A program made the translations under genes and the position numbers. Shown here in pieces: positions 63,880-64,000 of a stretch of 64,000 bases of DNA. The stretch covers positions 1-64,000 of the forward strand of contig JADKKQ010000016.1 in NCBI GenBank assembly GCA_016720425.1, read 5' to 3'. The DNA is from Betaproteobacteria bacterium (GTDB taxonomy: Bacteria; Pseudomonadota; Gammaproteobacteria; Burkholderiales; Casimicrobiaceae). The stretch's first letter is position 1; each line of letters begins with the position of its first letter. The notes under the pieces are model-generated. The model worked only from the letters and a program-made list of their open reading frames with translations. It did not search any database and was not told where the DNA came from.

Positions 63880-64000
63880 GTCGGGATCTCCTGGAAAAAT
63901 CGGGGCCCGCGAACAGCAGGCCTCTACGGGCACACAAATCGTAACCTTAAACCGATGCCGCCGCCGCGTCGAGTGCCGGATGTGACCGTTCCAAGCTGGT

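Overview
The window is about 70% GC, densely coded chromosomal DNA from a betaproteobacterium, probably Burkholderiales or Rhodocyclales. The assignment rests on gene order and family type: gshB followed by a mannose-type EIIA, ptsH and ptsI; an overlapping metX-metW pair; gatCAB divergent from mreBCD-mrdA-rodA; tolB-pal-cpoB; and two housekeeping ABC-F proteins (YheS and EttA types). No 16S gene is present, so rank below class is inference. There is no rRNA, CRISPR array or prophage. One tRNA (Lys, TTT) is present.

Layout. 1-1.2 kb: 3' end of a hipA-type kinase gene, apparently joined to the end of a small lipoprotein gene. 1.3-4.8 kb: gshB, then the regulatory PTS phosphorelay (EIIA, HPr, Enzyme I). 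4.86-6.8 kb: a SAM-II-like riboswitch with an intrinsic terminator, then metX-metW. 7.2-13.3 kb: DUF1059 protein, EAL protein, membrane protein, AmpG-like carrier overlapping a methyltransferase gene, yheS. 13.3-19.6 kb: xth, pyrE, DUF4124 protein, ettA, a potassium-channel-like protein, DUF456 protein. 19.6-20.2 kb: a 0.6-kb gene-free stretch with strong inverted repeats and G-runs. 20.2-29.4 kb: gatCAB and, divergently, the rod-shape elongasome operon.

29.5-42.5 kb is a long minus-strand accessory run of small genes: a FabH-like synthase, DUF2784, HNH nuclease, ArfB, GrpB-like, GNAT, carbonic anhydrase, a VOC-GNAT fusion and others. It includes two tiny genes (53 and 57 aa), a decayed P-type ATPase remnant and two copies of a 47-bp repeat. 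42.7-47.8 kb: rlpA, tolB-pal-cpoB and mutY, with a 141-bp MITE-like element inserted exactly at the cpoB stop codon. 47.8-50.3 kb: an exported protein, an ECF sigma factor and a likely anti-sigma factor. 50.6-52.5 kb: YeeE/YedE transporter, DUF1178 protein, tRNA-Lys.

52.9-60.1 kb is the most unusual region: a large cyanophycin-synthetase-like ATP-grasp/Mur-ligase protein whose ATP-grasp half has lost expected motifs, divergent from a three-gene ABC efflux operon (ATPase, double-FtsX permease, HlyD adaptor). 60.2-63.9 kb: a TAXI-type TRAP transporter whose fused permease gene carries a single-base frameshift.

The housekeeping parts make ordinary functional groups: glutathione and PTS signalling, methionine synthesis, amidotransferase and cell-shape machinery, and envelope maintenance. 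The best leads for something new are the CphA-like/ABC locus, the transcription-terminating SAM-II-type element, the MITE, the ECF operon and the structured 19.6-20.2 kb gap.
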